Origin: Myxococcales bacterium
Lineage (GTDB): Bacteria > Myxococcota > Bradymonadia > UBA7976 > UBA1532
DNA length: 64,000 bases
NCBI GenBank assembly: GCA_020633515.1
Contig: JACKDM010000024.1
Span: forward strand, 8,756-72,755
Reading direction: 5' to 3'
In this document: piece after piece, positions 39,613-49,634 of the stretch
Layout: each line of letters begins with the position of its first letter
Numbering within the stretch: position 1 is the stretch's first letter
The notes under the pieces: model-generated
What the model was told of the DNA's origin: nothing
The model's database searches: none
What the model saw: the letters and a program-made list of their open reading frames with translations, nothing else
Translations under genes and position numbers: made by a program

Positions 39613-42600
39613 TCATCGGCTGCGGCAGCAGTAGGCATGGCGGCCGTCGCCCTTGCCCGCCGCGCCGTCCTGGTTGTACCAGTAGCTGCCGCAGTTGCAG
39701 TTGTGGAACAGCGCCACGTCGTCGCCCACCGAGTCGGCGTACCAGAAGTTGCCCCCGAACCAGCCTCGCCAGCCGCGGATCGCGACGATCTCGGAGTCGG
39801 TGCAGAGGTGCCCGCCGGTCTCGGCGTGGCAGTAGTGCGAGACCAGCGTCTGATGGGTCGCGCCCCGATAGCTGTCGAGGAAGCAGATGTCACCGTAGGC
39901 GATCCACCCGCCCGGGCACCCCGCGTCGCCCGCGGCCGGATGACTCACCGCGAGCCCGTTGTCGCCGGCGCTGATGCGACCGGTGACGTGTACGTTGCCT
40001 TCGAGGGTGATGCCACCGCTCGCGCGCAGCACCATGTTGTCGTCGCCGTCGTTGTGCACCCCGATCTCGAAGACGGTGTTCTCCCCGCCCTCGCTGCGAT
40101 AGCGGATGTACGCCTCGTCGCCGCCGCCGCCCCAGCGATCGGGCTGGAACTGCAGGCCGATCGGGTTGCCGCCGTTGCCTTGGATGAGCGTCATCGCGTT
40201 GCTGTACAGCTCGATCTCGTCGTCGCTGTCATCGGTGTTGACGATCTGCAGCCGGGTGTTGGTGCCGCCCTCTTGCAGGTAGCGGATGAAGGCATGGTCG
40301 CCGCCGCCCCACTGGTTGGGGGGGAACTCGATCCCGAGCTGGTTGCCATAGCCGGCGAGCCGCACCATGTAACCCGAGTAGAGCTCGATGTTGTCATCGG
40401 TGCCGGCGCTGACCCCGATCTGGAGCCGGGTGTTCGCGCCGCCCTCGGTCTCGTAGCGGATCCAGGCGTCGTCGCCGCCGCCGAACGCGCCGGTGGGGAA
40501 GACGATGCCATTGTCACCGCCGCCGGCGCTGGCATAGACCGGCCCGTAGCCGCCGAGCCCGCCGCCGATGATGCGACCGGTGACGTTGAGATCACCCTGC
40601 ACGATGACACCGCCGCTCGCCGAGAGCACGAGGTTGTCATCGGGGTCGTTGCCGACCGCGATCTCGAAGACGGTGTTCTCGCCGCCCTCGCTGGCATACC
40701 GCATCCGCGCGAAGTCACCGCTGCCACCCCAGCGGTCGGGCTGGAAGTCGAAGCCGATGGGGTTGCTGCCATTGCCCTGGATGAGCGTCATCGCGTTGCT
40801 GTAGAGCTCGATCTCGTCGTCGCTGTCATCGGTGTTGACGATCTGCAGCCGGGTGTTGCTGCCGCCCTCGCGCAGGTAGCGGATGAAGGCATGGTCGCCG
40901 CCGCCCCAGATGCCGGCGGGGAACTCGATGCCGAGCTGCGTGCCATAACCGGCGAGCTTGACCATGTAACCCGAGTACAGCTCGATGTTGTCATCGGTGC
41001 CGGCGCTGACCCCGATCTGGAGCCGGGTGTTGGTGCCGCCCTCGGTCTCGTAGCGGATCCAGGCGTCGTCGCCGCCGCCGAACGCGCCGGTGGGGAAGAC
41101 GATGCCGTTGTCGCCGCCGCCGGCGCTCGCGAGCAGCGGGCGGTAGTCGTCGGGCGCCGCGCAGCCGATGCACTGACCGCGCACGACGAGGTTGCGGTTG
41201 ACGACGAGGTCGCCGCTGCCGGCGACGGTGACGCCGCCGCTCGCGTTGAGGACGAGGTCGTCGTCGCCCTCGTTGCCCACCGCGATCTCGAGGCGCCCGT
41301 TCTCGCCGCCCTCCGAGGCGTAGCTGATCCGGGCCTCGTCGCCGGCGCCGCCCCAGCGGTTGCCGGGGCCGAAGCGCAGGTCGAGCGGGCCGGCGCCGGG
41401 CGCGTTGAGCACGACGCCGCCGGGCGCATAGAGCTCGATCTCGTCGTTCGCGTCGTCGCCGGTGCCGATCTGGAGCTTGGTGTCGTCGCCGGCGACGGTG
41501 AGGCTGCGGATCCACGCCTGGTCGTTGCCGGCGAGGGGGAAGGTGATGCCGCCGCCGCCGCGGGCGGGGGTGAGGGTGCCGTCGACCTGGAGGCCGCCGC
41601 GGACCCGGCCGTTGCCGGCGACGGTGAGCTCGCGCGCGACGCGGAGGTCGCCGGAGCCGATGACGTCGACGCCGCCGCTGGCGTTGAGGCGGATGTTGTC
41701 GTCGGCGTCGTTGCTGACCCCGATGTCGAGCGCGGTGTCCTCGCCGGCGCCGTCGACGATGTAGCGCAGCCACGCGACGTCGCCGCCGCCGCCGCCGGGG
41801 TCGCTGGGGAAGATGACGCCGTTGTTGGCCGGGCCGGCCGAGGGGCGCACCGCGCCGCCGACGTCGATCGAGCCGGTGACGCTGGCCTCGCCGCCGACGC
41901 GGAGCGCGCCTTGGCGGATCTCGAAGTCGGTGAGGCTCGGGCCATACCACGCCTCGGGGTCGGAGCTGCGCGAGGCGTCTTCGAGGTAGACGGTGCGCAC
42001 GCCGTCGTAGCGGAGCCCGGCGTGCTTGGTGCCGCTGTTGAGGAACTGCAACCCGGGGTGGAAGTCGCGGTCGCCGATCTGCACGACGTCGCTGCGCACG
42101 CGGAGGCGGCTGGTCATGTCGGCGATCTGGTCGGCGGCGAGGTCGCGGCGGAGGAACTGGGTCGCCTGCAAGCCGTCGAGGCGGTCGGCGTCGAGCCCGG
42201 AGCCGCCGCCGTCGACGGTGACGAGCTTGGCGAGCACCTGCGCCGGGGTGTCGGGGCTGCCCTGCGCGCCCTGCGCACCCTGCGCGCCCTGTGCGCCCTG
42301 CGCCCCGGCCTCGCCGCGCGGGCCTTGCGGACCCTGGGGGCCGGCGGGGCCTTGCGGGCCGGCGGGGCCCTGGGGGCCGACGGGGCCGGCGACGCCCTGC
42401 GGGCCGCGCAGCCCGGTCGGGTCGCCCACCCAGCGGCCGTTGGCGTCGATGACGAGGCGGCCGCCGATCCGCAGGCTGTCGGGGTTGATCTCGCCGATGA
42501 CCGCGGTCGCGACGTCGGCGACCATCGCCGCGGGCACCTTGGCGAGCGCGGTGCGCGGGCGCAGCTCGTCGCCGCCGTCGATGGTGATCCCGAGGTAGAG

Positions 42601-42891
42601 CCGCGGGCGCAGGAAGAGGGTCTCGCTGAGCGCCGCTTCGCTGCCGACGGCGATCGCGTAGTAGCCCTCGAAGAACGGGATCCCGCGGTGCAGCTCTTCG
42701 AAGAGGGGCGCGCCGCCGGCCTCGACGTCGTAGATCCGCACCCGCAGGTCGTGCTCGCCGTCGATCGGGCGGCCGCCCTGGTCGAGCACGAGCCCCTCCT
42801 GGATGAACTGGTCGGGGAGCGCCTGCGCCGCGCGGGGGATCGCGAGCGCGAGGCCGATCAACGCCGCGATCGGGATGGTTTGGATCCGCAT
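39613..42891 (-). CDS. Exported collagen-like repeat fibre protein
   Basis: 1092 residues with a Sec signal (about 1-24). An N-terminal beta domain (about 25-150) is followed by 17 uninterrupted Gly-X-Y triplets (about 160-210: GPQGPAGPQ, then GAQGAQGAQ), which predict a collagen-like triple helix. About eight repeated beta-strand units then recur, with [16 protein letters not shown] and DDNIELYS blocks, like trimeric tail-fibre or beta-helix shafts. A Cys-rich lectin-like end ([13 protein letters not shown]...[12 protein letters not shown]...CCRSR) closes it. Likely a trimeric surface fibre or adhesin. ATG with AGGAGGG upstream, divergent from the Cys-rich lipoprotein. Confidence 0.85.
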   Translation of the reverse strand: MRIQTIPIAALIGLALAIPRAAQALPDQFIQEGLVLDQGGRPIDGEHDLRVRIYDVEAGGAPLFEELHRGIPFFEGYYAIAVGSEAALSETLFLRPRLYLGITIDGGDELRPRTALAKVPAAMVADVATAVIGEINPDSLRIGGRLVIDANGRWVGDPTGLRGPQGVAGPVGPQGPAGPQGPAGPQGPQGPRGEAGAQGAQGAQGAQGAQGSPDTPAQVLAKLVTVDGGGSGLDADRLDGLQATQFLRRDLAADQIADMTSRLRVRSDVVQIGDRDFHPGLQFLNSGTKHAGLRYDGVRTVYLEDASRSSDPEAWYGPSLTDFEIRQGALRVGGEASVTGSIDVGGAVRPSAGPANNGVIFPSDPGGGGGDVAWLRYIVDGAGEDTALDIGVSNDADDNIRLNASGGVDVIGSGDLRVARELTVAGNGRVRGGLQVDGTLTPARGGGGITFPLAGNDQAWIRSLTVAGDDTKLQIGTGDDANDEIELYAPGGVVLNAPGAGPLDLRFGPGNRWGGAGDEARISYASEGGENGRLEIAVGNEGDDDLVLNASGGVTVAGSGDLVVNRNLVVRGQCIGCAAPDDYRPLLASAGGGDNGIVFPTGAFGGGDDAWIRYETEGGTNTRLQIGVSAGTDDNIELYSGYMVKLAGYGTQLGIEFPAGIWGGGDHAFIRYLREGGSNTRLQIVNTDDSDDEIELYSNAMTLIQGNGSNPIGFDFQPDRWGGSGDFARMRYASEGGENTVFEIAVGNDPDDNLVLSASGGVIVQGDLNVTGRIIGGGLGGYGPVYASAGGGDNGIVFPTGAFGGGDDAWIRYETEGGANTRLQIGVSAGTDDNIELYSGYMVRLAGYGNQLGIEFPPNQWGGGDHAFIRYLQEGGTNTRLQIVNTDDSDDEIELYSNAMTLIQGNGGNPIGLQFQPDRWGGGGDEAYIRYRSEGGENTVFEIGVHNDGDDNMVLRASGGITLEGNVHVTGRISAGDNGLAVSHPAAGDAGCPGGWIAYGDICFLDSYRGATHQTLVSHYCHAETGGHLCTDSEIVAIRGWRGWFGGNFWYADSVGDDVALFHNCNCGSYWYNQDGAAGKGDGRHAYCCRSR
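40120..41127. repeat. 597-bp direct repeat inside the fibre gene
   Basis: About 40,120-40,530 and 40,717-41,127 are near-identical at an offset of exactly 597 bp (199 codons), which shows recent in-frame duplication of shaft units. Confidence 0.75.
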
Positions 42892-43015
42892 TCGCCCTCC
42901 TGGGGGTGGGGACGCCGCGATGATCTCGCGGTGTGGGTTGCGGTCTGACTGAACTCATACAATCATACTGTTTGAATCCGATCACGCTGGAAATGCACGT
43001 CCGAAGGGGGTCTCG
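42892..43015. promoter_or_regulatory. AT-rich divergent promoter region
   Basis: 124 bp between the divergent fibre and Cys-rich lipoprotein genes. 42,946-42,983 (GACTGAACTCATACAATC onward) is the most AT-rich stretch of the area. TACAAT and, on the minus strand, TATGAT are -10 candidates; -35 elements are unclear. Confidence 0.45.
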
Positions 43016-46000
43016 ATGCGCGTCTGGCACGGGCTGTTGATTCTCGGAGCGGTCGTCGCGGCCGGTTGCGACGCCGAGGAGGCCGATCCGGCGGTCGACG
43101 CGGCGGTCGACGCGGCGCCGATGGTCGACGGGGCGCAGGCCGACGAGTGCGCGCGGAGCGAGGACTGCGCGGGCGGGACGGTGTGCGAGGCGGGGCGGTG
43201 CGTGGCGCCGATGGGGGAGGCGTGCCGGCAGGACGCGGACTGTCCGGGCAACCAGCGCTGCGAGCCGGGGGTGTTCACCTGCGTGGAGCCGGGGGTCTGC
43301 GCGACCGATGTGGACTGCCTCGGCGGGCGGCAGTGCTTCCGGCAGGCGTGCATCGGGGCGTGTGTGACGGCGGGTGATTGCGGGGGGGCGACGTGCGAGG
43401 GGGGGCGCTGCGTGGAGGCGGGGCCGGCGTGCGCGGGCGACGCCGACTGCGGGGCGGGGCGCTTCTGTCGGGCGGGGGTGTGCGAGGCGCGGGCGGCGTG
43501 CGATGGCGCGACGCCGTGCCCGCGGTCGCTGACGTGCCTCGACGGGGCGTGCGCCGAGGTGTCGCCGTGCGCGGCCGACGGGGAGTGCTTCGAGGGGCGG
43601 CTGTGCGCCGGCGGGGTCTGCGTCGAGGCGTGCAGCGGCGAGAGCTGCCCGGGCAACCAGGTCTGCGGGCGCGACGGGCGCTGCGGCGAGGCCGACTGCC
43701 GGGCGGCGGGCGACTGCCCCGCGGGGTGGCTGTGCCGGCAGGCGGTGTGTACCCCGCCGGCCGCGCGGGCCTGCGCGGCGAGCGAGGAGTGCCCGGGCGC
43801 GCAGCGGTGTGATCCGGCGAGCGGGGTGTGCGCCGAGGGGGCGGGCTGCGGCGGCGACCTCGACTGCGTGGGCGCGCGGGGCTGCGTCGCGGGGAGCTGC
43901 GTGGATCCGTGCGCGGGCGACGGCGACTGCGGGGGCGGGCGCTGTCTCGAGGGCTACTGCCGGGCGGCGGCGGGGGAGTGCGCGGGCGACGGCGACTGCG
44001 TCGCGCCGCGGGTGTGCCGCGCGGGCGCGTGTGTGGCGCCGGAGGGGCGGGCGTGCGCGGGCGACGCGGAGTGCGCGGGCAATCAGGTGTGCAGCGACGG
44101 GGTGTGCGTCGAGGCCGGCGTGTGCAGCGCCGACGAGGACTGCCTCGCGGGGCGGGTCTGTGACGGCGGCACCTGCGTGGCGGCGTGCGCGGGCGACGGC
44201 GACTGCGGGGGCGAGCAGGTCTGCGACGCGGGGCGCTGCCGGCTGCCCGAGGAGGTCGGCGACGAGTGCCGCGGCGACGGCGACTGCCCGGGCGCGCAGT
44301 TCTGCGATCCGGGCGGGCTGTGCCGCGAGCCGGCGGTGTGCGGCGCCGACGAGGACTGCCGCGGCGAGCGGTACTGCGCGCTCGGGGCGTGCTTCGACCC
44401 GTGCGCCGACGACGCGGCGTGCGGCGTGGGCAACCGCTGCGTCGCCGGGCGCTGCGTGGCGCGGGCGGCGTGCGCGGGCGACGACGACTGCCCGGGCAAC
44501 CAGGTCTGCGACCGGCTCGCCGGGGAGTGCGCCGAGCCGGCGGTGTGCCTCGGCGACGCCGACTGCCTCGGCGAGCGCTACTGCGACACCGGGCGCTGCG
44601 CGGCGCCGTGCCTCGACGACGCGGTCTGCGGCGGCGGGCGGTCGTGCGAGGCGGGGCGCTGCGTCGCGGCGGCGGTCTGCGCGGCGGACGGCGACTGCCC
44701 GGGGCGGCAGGCGTGCGTGGGCGGGGCCTGCGTCGAGCCGCCGATCTGCGCGGGTGACGTCGACTGCTTCGCGGGGCGGATCTGCGCGGCGGGGCTGTGC
44801 GTGGCGGGCTGCGCGGGCGACGGCGACTGCGACGCGCAGACGGTGTGCGCGGCGGGGCGCTGCGTGCCGCGGGCGGTGGAGCGCGACTGCGAGGACGACG
44901 ACGACTGCCCGGGCTTGCAGTTCTGCGGCGGCGACGGGCGCTGCGCCGAGCGGCCGTTCTGCGGGGTCGACGACGACTGCCTCGGCGATCGCTTCTGCGA
45001 CGCGGGGCTGTGCGTCTCGCCGTGCCGGGGCGCGGGCGACTGCGCGGCGGGTGAGGTGTGCGATCCGAGCGGGCGCTGCGTGCCGGGCGGCGGGCCGGCG
45101 GCGTGCGCGAGCGCCGACGACTGCCCGGGCCGGCAGGCGTGCGTCGCGGGGAGCTGCGTGGAGCCGGCGCTCTGCGCGGGCGACGTCGACTGCTTCGCGG
45201 GGCGGATCTGTCAGGCGGGGCTGTGCATCGCCGGCTGCGCCGACGACGCGGCGTGCGGCGGCGGGCAGGTGTGCATCGGCGGGCGCTGCGAGGCGCGCGG
45301 CTGCGACGACGACGGCGACTGCGAGGCGGGCGAGGTGTGCCGCGCGGGCCTGTGCGCGACGCCGGCGCCGGCCTGCGTGGTGAACGCCGACTGTCCGGGC
45401 ACCCAGATCTGCGACGGGCTCGCCTGCGCCGAGGGCCCGGTCTGCCTCGTCGACGATGACTGCCTCGGCGCCCGGATCTGCGAGGGCGGGGCCTGCGCCG
45501 CGCCGCAGTGCGCGATCGCGGCCGACTGCGGGCCGCAGCAGGCGTGCCTCGGCGGGCGCTGCGCGGCGGCGCCGCTGTGCCTCGACGACGCGGAGTGCGG
45601 TCCGGGCGAGCGGTGTGTGGCCGGCGCCTGCGTGCGCGACGGCGGCTGCGTCGACGACGGCGACTGCGGCTTCGGGCTCGCCTGCGACGCGGCGAGCGGC
45701 CAATGCGTCGGGCGCGGCTGCGCCAACCTCGCGACGGTCGCGCCGGGGGCGCCGGTCGACGGCGCGCTCCTCGCCGGGCGCGACGACTTCTTCATGGTCT
45801 GCGCGCCGCCCAACGTGGTCCCGGCCAACGACCGCGCGTTCCGCTTCGTGCTCGATGCCCCGGCGACGGTCGACTTCACCGTCGACGGCTTCGACGCCTT
45901 CTTCTATGTCGTCGACGACTGCGAGCTCGCCTTCGAACCGGCGGCGTGCGGCCCCGAGGCCGTCTTCGGGCCTGCCGACCTCGACGCGGGGACGTGGTAT

Positions 46001-46066
46001 GTCATCGTCGAGCAGGCCGGCGGTGGCGTCGGCCCCTTCACCCTGACGATGCAGGTCGTGCGATGA
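43016..46066 (+). CDS. Giant Cys-rich repeat lipoprotein with C-terminal PPC-like domain
   Basis: 1016 residues. Lipoprotein signal GAVVAAGC (Cys18), then some two dozen short units of the form C-x-x-D-x-D-C-x-G-x-x-C-x-x-G-x-C (GDGDCPGAQFCD, DADCLGERYCDTGRC). Each probably forms small disulfide-knotted beta hairpins, as in other myxobacterial Cys-rich proteins. The last about 110 residues (GAPVDGALLAGRDDFFMVC...FTVDGFDAFFYVVDDC...ADLDAGTWYVIVEQ) look like a pre-peptidase C-terminal beta-sandwich. A long, rigid surface stalk with a binding tip is plausible. AAGGGGG upstream of the ATG. ATGA overlap with the TPR gene. Confidence 0.85.
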   Translation: MRVWHGLLILGAVVAAGCDAEEADPAVDAAVDAAPMVDGAQADECARSEDCAGGTVCEAGRCVAPMGEACRQDADCPGNQRCEPGVFTCVEPGVCATDVDCLGGRQCFRQACIGACVTAGDCGGATCEGGRCVEAGPACAGDADCGAGRFCRAGVCEARAACDGATPCPRSLTCLDGACAEVSPCAADGECFEGRLCAGGVCVEACSGESCPGNQVCGRDGRCGEADCRAAGDCPAGWLCRQAVCTPPAARACAASEECPGAQRCDPASGVCAEGAGCGGDLDCVGARGCVAGSCVDPCAGDGDCGGGRCLEGYCRAAAGECAGDGDCVAPRVCRAGACVAPEGRACAGDAECAGNQVCSDGVCVEAGVCSADEDCLAGRVCDGGTCVAACAGDGDCGGEQVCDAGRCRLPEEVGDECRGDGDCPGAQFCDPGGLCREPAVCGADEDCRGERYCALGACFDPCADDAACGVGNRCVAGRCVARAACAGDDDCPGNQVCDRLAGECAEPAVCLGDADCLGERYCDTGRCAAPCLDDAVCGGGRSCEAGRCVAAAVCAADGDCPGRQACVGGACVEPPICAGDVDCFAGRICAAGLCVAGCAGDGDCDAQTVCAAGRCVPRAVERDCEDDDDCPGLQFCGGDGRCAERPFCGVDDDCLGDRFCDAGLCVSPCRGAGDCAAGEVCDPSGRCVPGGGPAACASADDCPGRQACVAGSCVEPALCAGDVDCFAGRICQAGLCIAGCADDAACGGGQVCIGGRCEARGCDDDGDCEAGEVCRAGLCATPAPACVVNADCPGTQICDGLACAEGPVCLVDDDCLGARICEGGACAAPQCAIAADCGPQQACLGGRCAAAPLCLDDAECGPGERCVAGACVRDGGCVDDGDCGFGLACDAASGQCVGRGCANLATVAPGAPVDGALLAGRDDFFMVCAPPNVVPANDRAFRFVLDAPATVDFTVDGFDAFFYVVDDCELAFEPAACGPEAVFGPADLDAGTWYVIVEQAGGGVGPFTLTMQVVR

Positions 46067-47223
46067 AGATCCCGATGTGGGTGCGGTTGTGCGCGGTGCT
46101 GGTGACGGCCTCGGCGCTGGTGGCGGCGGCGGCGGCGGTGGTGGTGCTGGCCGATCGGCGGTCGGCGCTGGCCGATCGGGCGGCGCGGGCCGCCCTCGCC
46201 GAGCGGTACGCGGCGGCGGGCGACGACGCGCGGGCGGCGGGTGATCGGGCGATGGCGGGGCGGGCGTTCGCGTCGGCGCTCGACCTGCGGCCGGGTGACA
46301 TGACGCTGCGGGCGCGGCTGGCGGCGGTGCACGTCGAGCAGATGCTCGACGGCTCGGAGAAGCTGACCGAGACGAGCGCGGCGCGGCTTCAGCTCGAGTT
46401 CTCCGAGCGGCTGCTCGCGACCGGGCGCGACGCGCGCACGCTCGCGGCGTTCGGCAAGGTGCTCTCCTATCGCGGGCAGGGCGAGGCGGCGCGCGAGCGG
46501 CTGCGGGAGGCGATCGCGCTCGATCCGGGGCTCGCGCCGGCGCATGTGCTGCTCGCCGAGGCGCTGCTGCGGGCCGAGGAGTGGACGGGCGCGGCGGCGT
46601 CGGCCGAGCGGGCGCTCGCGATCACGCCCGACGATCCGGCGGCGCATCTCGCGATGGCGCAGGCGCAGGCGGGGCTCGGCGCGATGGAGGTCGCGGCGCT
46701 GCACTATGGCAAGGCGGCGGAGAAGCTCGACGAGCCGGCGGTGTGGCAGGCGCTCGGGCGGGTGGAGCTCGGGCGGGAGAAGTGGGCCGAGGCCGAGGCG
46801 GCGTTCGCGCGGGTGCTGGCGCGGCGGCCGGACGCGAACGGGGTGTACGCCGACTACGGGCGGGCGCTCGCGCGGCTGGGGCGCTTGCAGCCGGCGGCGC
46901 GGTTCTTCGAGCGGGCCTATCGGGAGCTCGGCGACCTCGACGCCTACGCGGCGCTCGGCGACGTCGCGCTCAAGGGCGGCGACTTCGCGGCGGCGGTGAA
47001 GGTCTTCGGGGAGCTCGCCTCGGCGCGGGCCGACGACCCCGAGGTGACCTGCCGGCTCGGCTTCGCGCTCGAGGGCGCGGGGCAGCCGGCGGCGGCGCTG
47101 GCGGCGTTCACCCGCTGCGGGCAGCAGAGCGCGGGGATCGAGGGGCGCGAGCGGCTGGCGCAGGCGGCCGCGGCGAAGGTCGAGGCGCTGCGCGCGAAGG
47201 GCGAGGGCGCGGGCGAGAAGTAG
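46063..47223 (+). CDS. Membrane-anchored TPR protein
   Basis: 386 residues. An N-terminal transmembrane helix (LCAVLVTASALVAAAAAVVVLA, about 9-31) is followed by about eight TPR units (LAAFGKVLSYRGQGEAARERLREAIALDPG, AEAAFARVLARRPDANGVYADYGRAL and so on). The repeats should sit on the outer face of the inner membrane. It overlaps the stop of the giant Cys-rich lipoprotein (ATGA), so it may help export or anchor that protein; that is inference. Convergent with the PEGA kinase, 45 bp apart. Confidence 0.82.
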   Translation: MKIPMWVRLCAVLVTASALVAAAAAVVVLADRRSALADRAARAALAERYAAAGDDARAAGDRAMAGRAFASALDLRPGDMTLRARLAAVHVEQMLDGSEKLTETSAARLQLEFSERLLATGRDARTLAAFGKVLSYRGQGEAARERLREAIALDPGLAPAHVLLAEALLRAEEWTGAAASAERALAITPDDPAAHLAMAQAQAGLGAMEVAALHYGKAAEKLDEPAVWQALGRVELGREKWAEAEAAFARVLARRPDANGVYADYGRALARLGRLQPAARFFERAYRELGDLDAYAALGDVALKGGDFAAAVKVFGELASARADDPEVTCRLGFALEGAGQPAAALAAFTRCGQQSAGIEGRERLAQAAAAKVEALRAKGEGAGEK

Positions 47224-47268
47224 CCGTCGATTCGGAGGACTCGGGCGGGCGCGGCGGGCCGGGCGCGA

Positions 47269-49044
47269 TCAGTTCCCGAGCGTCTGCACCCGGGTCTTGC
47301 CGTCGCCGTCGCTCGCCCGCCCCTGGGTGTCGCGCCCGAGCACCGGCACCCGCGGGTTGCCGCCGCGATCCTTCGGCGGATCGGGGACCTTGTCGAGCGT
47401 GATCGGGCCCTTGGGCTTCTCGACCGGCGGCTTGGGCGCCTCGACCGGCGGCGGGGGCGCCTCGACCGGGGGCTTGGGCGCCTCGACCGGCGGCTTGGGG
47501 ATCGCCGCGAGCGTGAAGCTGCGCGCGACCCGCCGCGACTCCTCGCCGGTGAGGGCGAGGTTCCACGTCTCGGGCTCGTGCCCGTCGAGGCGGATGCGGA
47601 GCTGATGGCGCCCCGAGACGAGGCGGGTGTGCAGCGGGGTCTGCCCGATCGGGCGGCCCTGCCAGGTGACCTGCGCGCCGGGCGGGTCGCTGAAGATCGA
47701 GACGCGGTGGTAGACCGGCCCGTCGCCGCCGCCGGCGTCGGGCTCGTCGTCCTGCTCGGCGACGGCGGCGTCGGGCGCGGCCGGCGGCGCGGCGGCGGCG
47801 GCGTCGGGAACGACCGGCGCGCGGGCGGCGACGGCGGCGTCGGGTCTCGGCGTCGGGATCGCGGGCGGCGTCGCCGGCGGCTGCGCGGCGCGCGCGCTCG
47901 CCGATTCGGCCGGCGGCGTCGTCACCACCGGCTCGGGCTCCCGGCGGATGACCGCGAGCGCGACGACCGCGAGCGCGAGGATCACGAGCGCCGCATACAA
48001 GAAGCCGTTGCCCCGCCGCGGCGTCGTCGCCGGGCGCGGCGGCTCGAGCGACCAGCCGTGGCTCGACGAGGGCATCGACGGCTCGTCGGGCTCGGCGGGC
48101 AGCCCCATCTGGTTGCGCACCTGCCGCAGCGCCATCCGCATCTCGGCGGCGCTCGCGAAGCGCTCGTCGGGCGACTTGGCGAGCGCGCGCATCACCACCG
48201 CCTCGAGCGCCGGCGGGCAGCCGAGATCGGCCTTGACCTCGCGGAACGGCGGCGGCGCGGTGTGCAGGTGCATGCGGAAGAGCTCGTGGTGGCTGCCGCT
48301 CTGGAACGGCAGCCGCCCGGTGAGCATGCGGTACATCACCACGCCGAGCGCATAGATGTCGGTCCGGGCGTCGACCTGCCCGAACGCGACCTGCTCGGGC
48401 GCCATGTACTGCGGCGTGCCGCAGATCTGGCGCTCCATGGTGATCTCCTGCTTGTCGACCGGATCGTCGGCGCTGTCGATGTAGCGGGCGATGCCGAAGT
48501 CGAGGACCTTGATGAAGTCGCCGCCGTCGCTCTGGTTGATGAGGTAGAGGTTGCCGGGCTTGATGTCGCGGTGGACGATGTTGCGCCGGTGGGCGTGGTC
48601 GAGGGCGCGCAGCACCTGATCGATGATGTGGATCACCCGCGCGGGCGGCAGGTGGGTGCGGCGCAGGACCCGGTGCAGGGTCTGCCCGTCGAGCAGCTCC
48701 ATGACCAGGTAGAGGTGACCGTCGTCGGTGGTGCCGTAGTCGTGCACGACGGTGATGTTGGGGTGGCTCAGGTTCGACGCGATGCGGGCGCCGCGGGCGA
48801 AGCGCTCGGTCGAGGGATCGTCGGCCGGCGGGAGCAGCTTGATGGCGACCGCGCGCTGGATCGACTGCTGCCACGCGAGCCAGACCGAGCTGTCCATGCC
48901 GCCGACGCCGAGCAGCTCGCGCAGCGTGTAGCGCCCGCCGACGACCTCACCCGCGAGGTCCTGCACGACCCGGCGGCCATCGTGCGGGCAGCGGGTGCGG
49001 CGCTCCTCGAAGCGGGTGCGGCAGTGCGAGCAGATCCAGGTCAA
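47269..49044 (-). CDS. Zinc-ribbon Ser/Thr kinase with transmembrane helix and PEGA domain
   Basis: About 591 residues. N-terminal zinc ribbon (CSHC...CPHDG). Hanks-type kinase domain with VAIKLL, HRDIKPGN, DFGIARY and APEQ; the glycine loop reads GVGGMDSSVW, missing the usual third Gly. One transmembrane helix (FLYAALVILALAVVALAVI) precedes an Ala/Pro/Asp linker and a PEGA domain (VSIFSDPPGAQVTWQGRPIGQTPLHTRL). The tail has KPPVEAP repeats. The PEGA part should lie outside the inner membrane and may bind wall or surface layers. I prefer TTG at 49044-49042, just before the ribbon; a GTG 36 bases earlier is possible. Confidence 0.9.
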   Translation of the reverse strand: MTWICSHCRTRFEERRTRCPHDGRRVVQDLAGEVVGGRYTLRELLGVGGMDSSVWLAWQQSIQRAVAIKLLPPADDPSTERFARGARIASNLSHPNITVVHDYGTTDDGHLYLVMELLDGQTLHRVLRRTHLPPARVIHIIDQVLRALDHAHRRNIVHRDIKPGNLYLINQSDGGDFIKVLDFGIARYIDSADDPVDKQEITMERQICGTPQYMAPEQVAFGQVDARTDIYALGVVMYRMLTGRLPFQSGSHHELFRMHLHTAPPPFREVKADLGCPPALEAVVMRALAKSPDERFASAAEMRMALRQVRNQMGLPAEPDEPSMPSSSHGWSLEPPRPATTPRRGNGFLYAALVILALAVVALAVIRREPEPVVTTPPAESASARAAQPPATPPAIPTPRPDAAVAARAPVVPDAAAAAPPAAPDAAVAEQDDEPDAGGGDGPVYHRVSIFSDPPGAQVTWQGRPIGQTPLHTRLVSGRHQLRIRLDGHEPETWNLALTGEESRRVARSFTLAAIPKPPVEAPKPPVEAPPPPVEAPKPPVEKPKGPITLDKVPDPPKDRGGNPRVPVLGRDTQGRASDGDGKTRVQTLGN

Positions 49045-49080
49045 GAGAACCTCGGCGGGTGCGGGCGCCCGGCAGAGCAC

Positions 49081-49634
49081 GCACGGGGCGACTCGGGCAG
49101 GTTAGACGGCTCCCCGAGGAGTCGTCAAGCACGCGTCCGGGGCCGCTCGGAGGCCGCCCCGGGTCGCTCGCCGCGTGCTGACGCGCCCCCGGCCGCCGGG
49201 CGCGCTCACCGAGCGCGCAGGGGAGCGGGTGCTGACAGCGGCGCCCCGTCGCCGCCCGCGATCGCGACGGCGGCGACCGGCGTCGGCGACCCGAGCCGAC
49301 CACGGGATCCGGCGCCGGCCCGGCGCGATGGCGGGGAGTCTTCAGGAGCCTCACCCCGGGCCCGCGTGCGACCCTCTCCGCGTCACGGCGAGGAGGCGCG
49401 CATGGTCCGCGATCGGTGGTTCGAGGCGTGGGTCGTGGTGTTCCGGGTCGCGCGGCTGGCCCGGCGGCTGCCTCACAGCGGTGAGCGAGTCGGTTGCGCC
49501 CCCAAGCGCGACGGACGCGGCCCCGCTGGCAAGGCCGAGACCCGCAGACGATGCCGGGTATCGGCGAGGGTCGAGGACGCAGCCAGCGGGATCGCGGACA
49601 AGCGCGACGGGCTCAACGGGCTCGATCACCGCTG
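49081..49634. other. Mostly non-coding spacer with one doubtful small frame
   Basis: No confident gene. From 49,402 a plus-strand frame starts ATG after GAGGAGG (5 nt spacing) and reads VRDRWFEAWVVVFRVARLARRLP, a helical start reminiscent of four-helix-bundle (rRNA intervening-sequence type) proteins. It then becomes Arg/Gly-rich without clear pattern to 49,758. It may be a decayed gene. Confidence 0.3.

Noticed and set aside
40991..45703. 1570-residue open frame on the minus strand across the fibre and Cys-rich genes
   Set aside because: Arg/Ala/Pro-rich with no domain; it is the antisense or alternate frame of two clear repeat genes and has no ribosome site.
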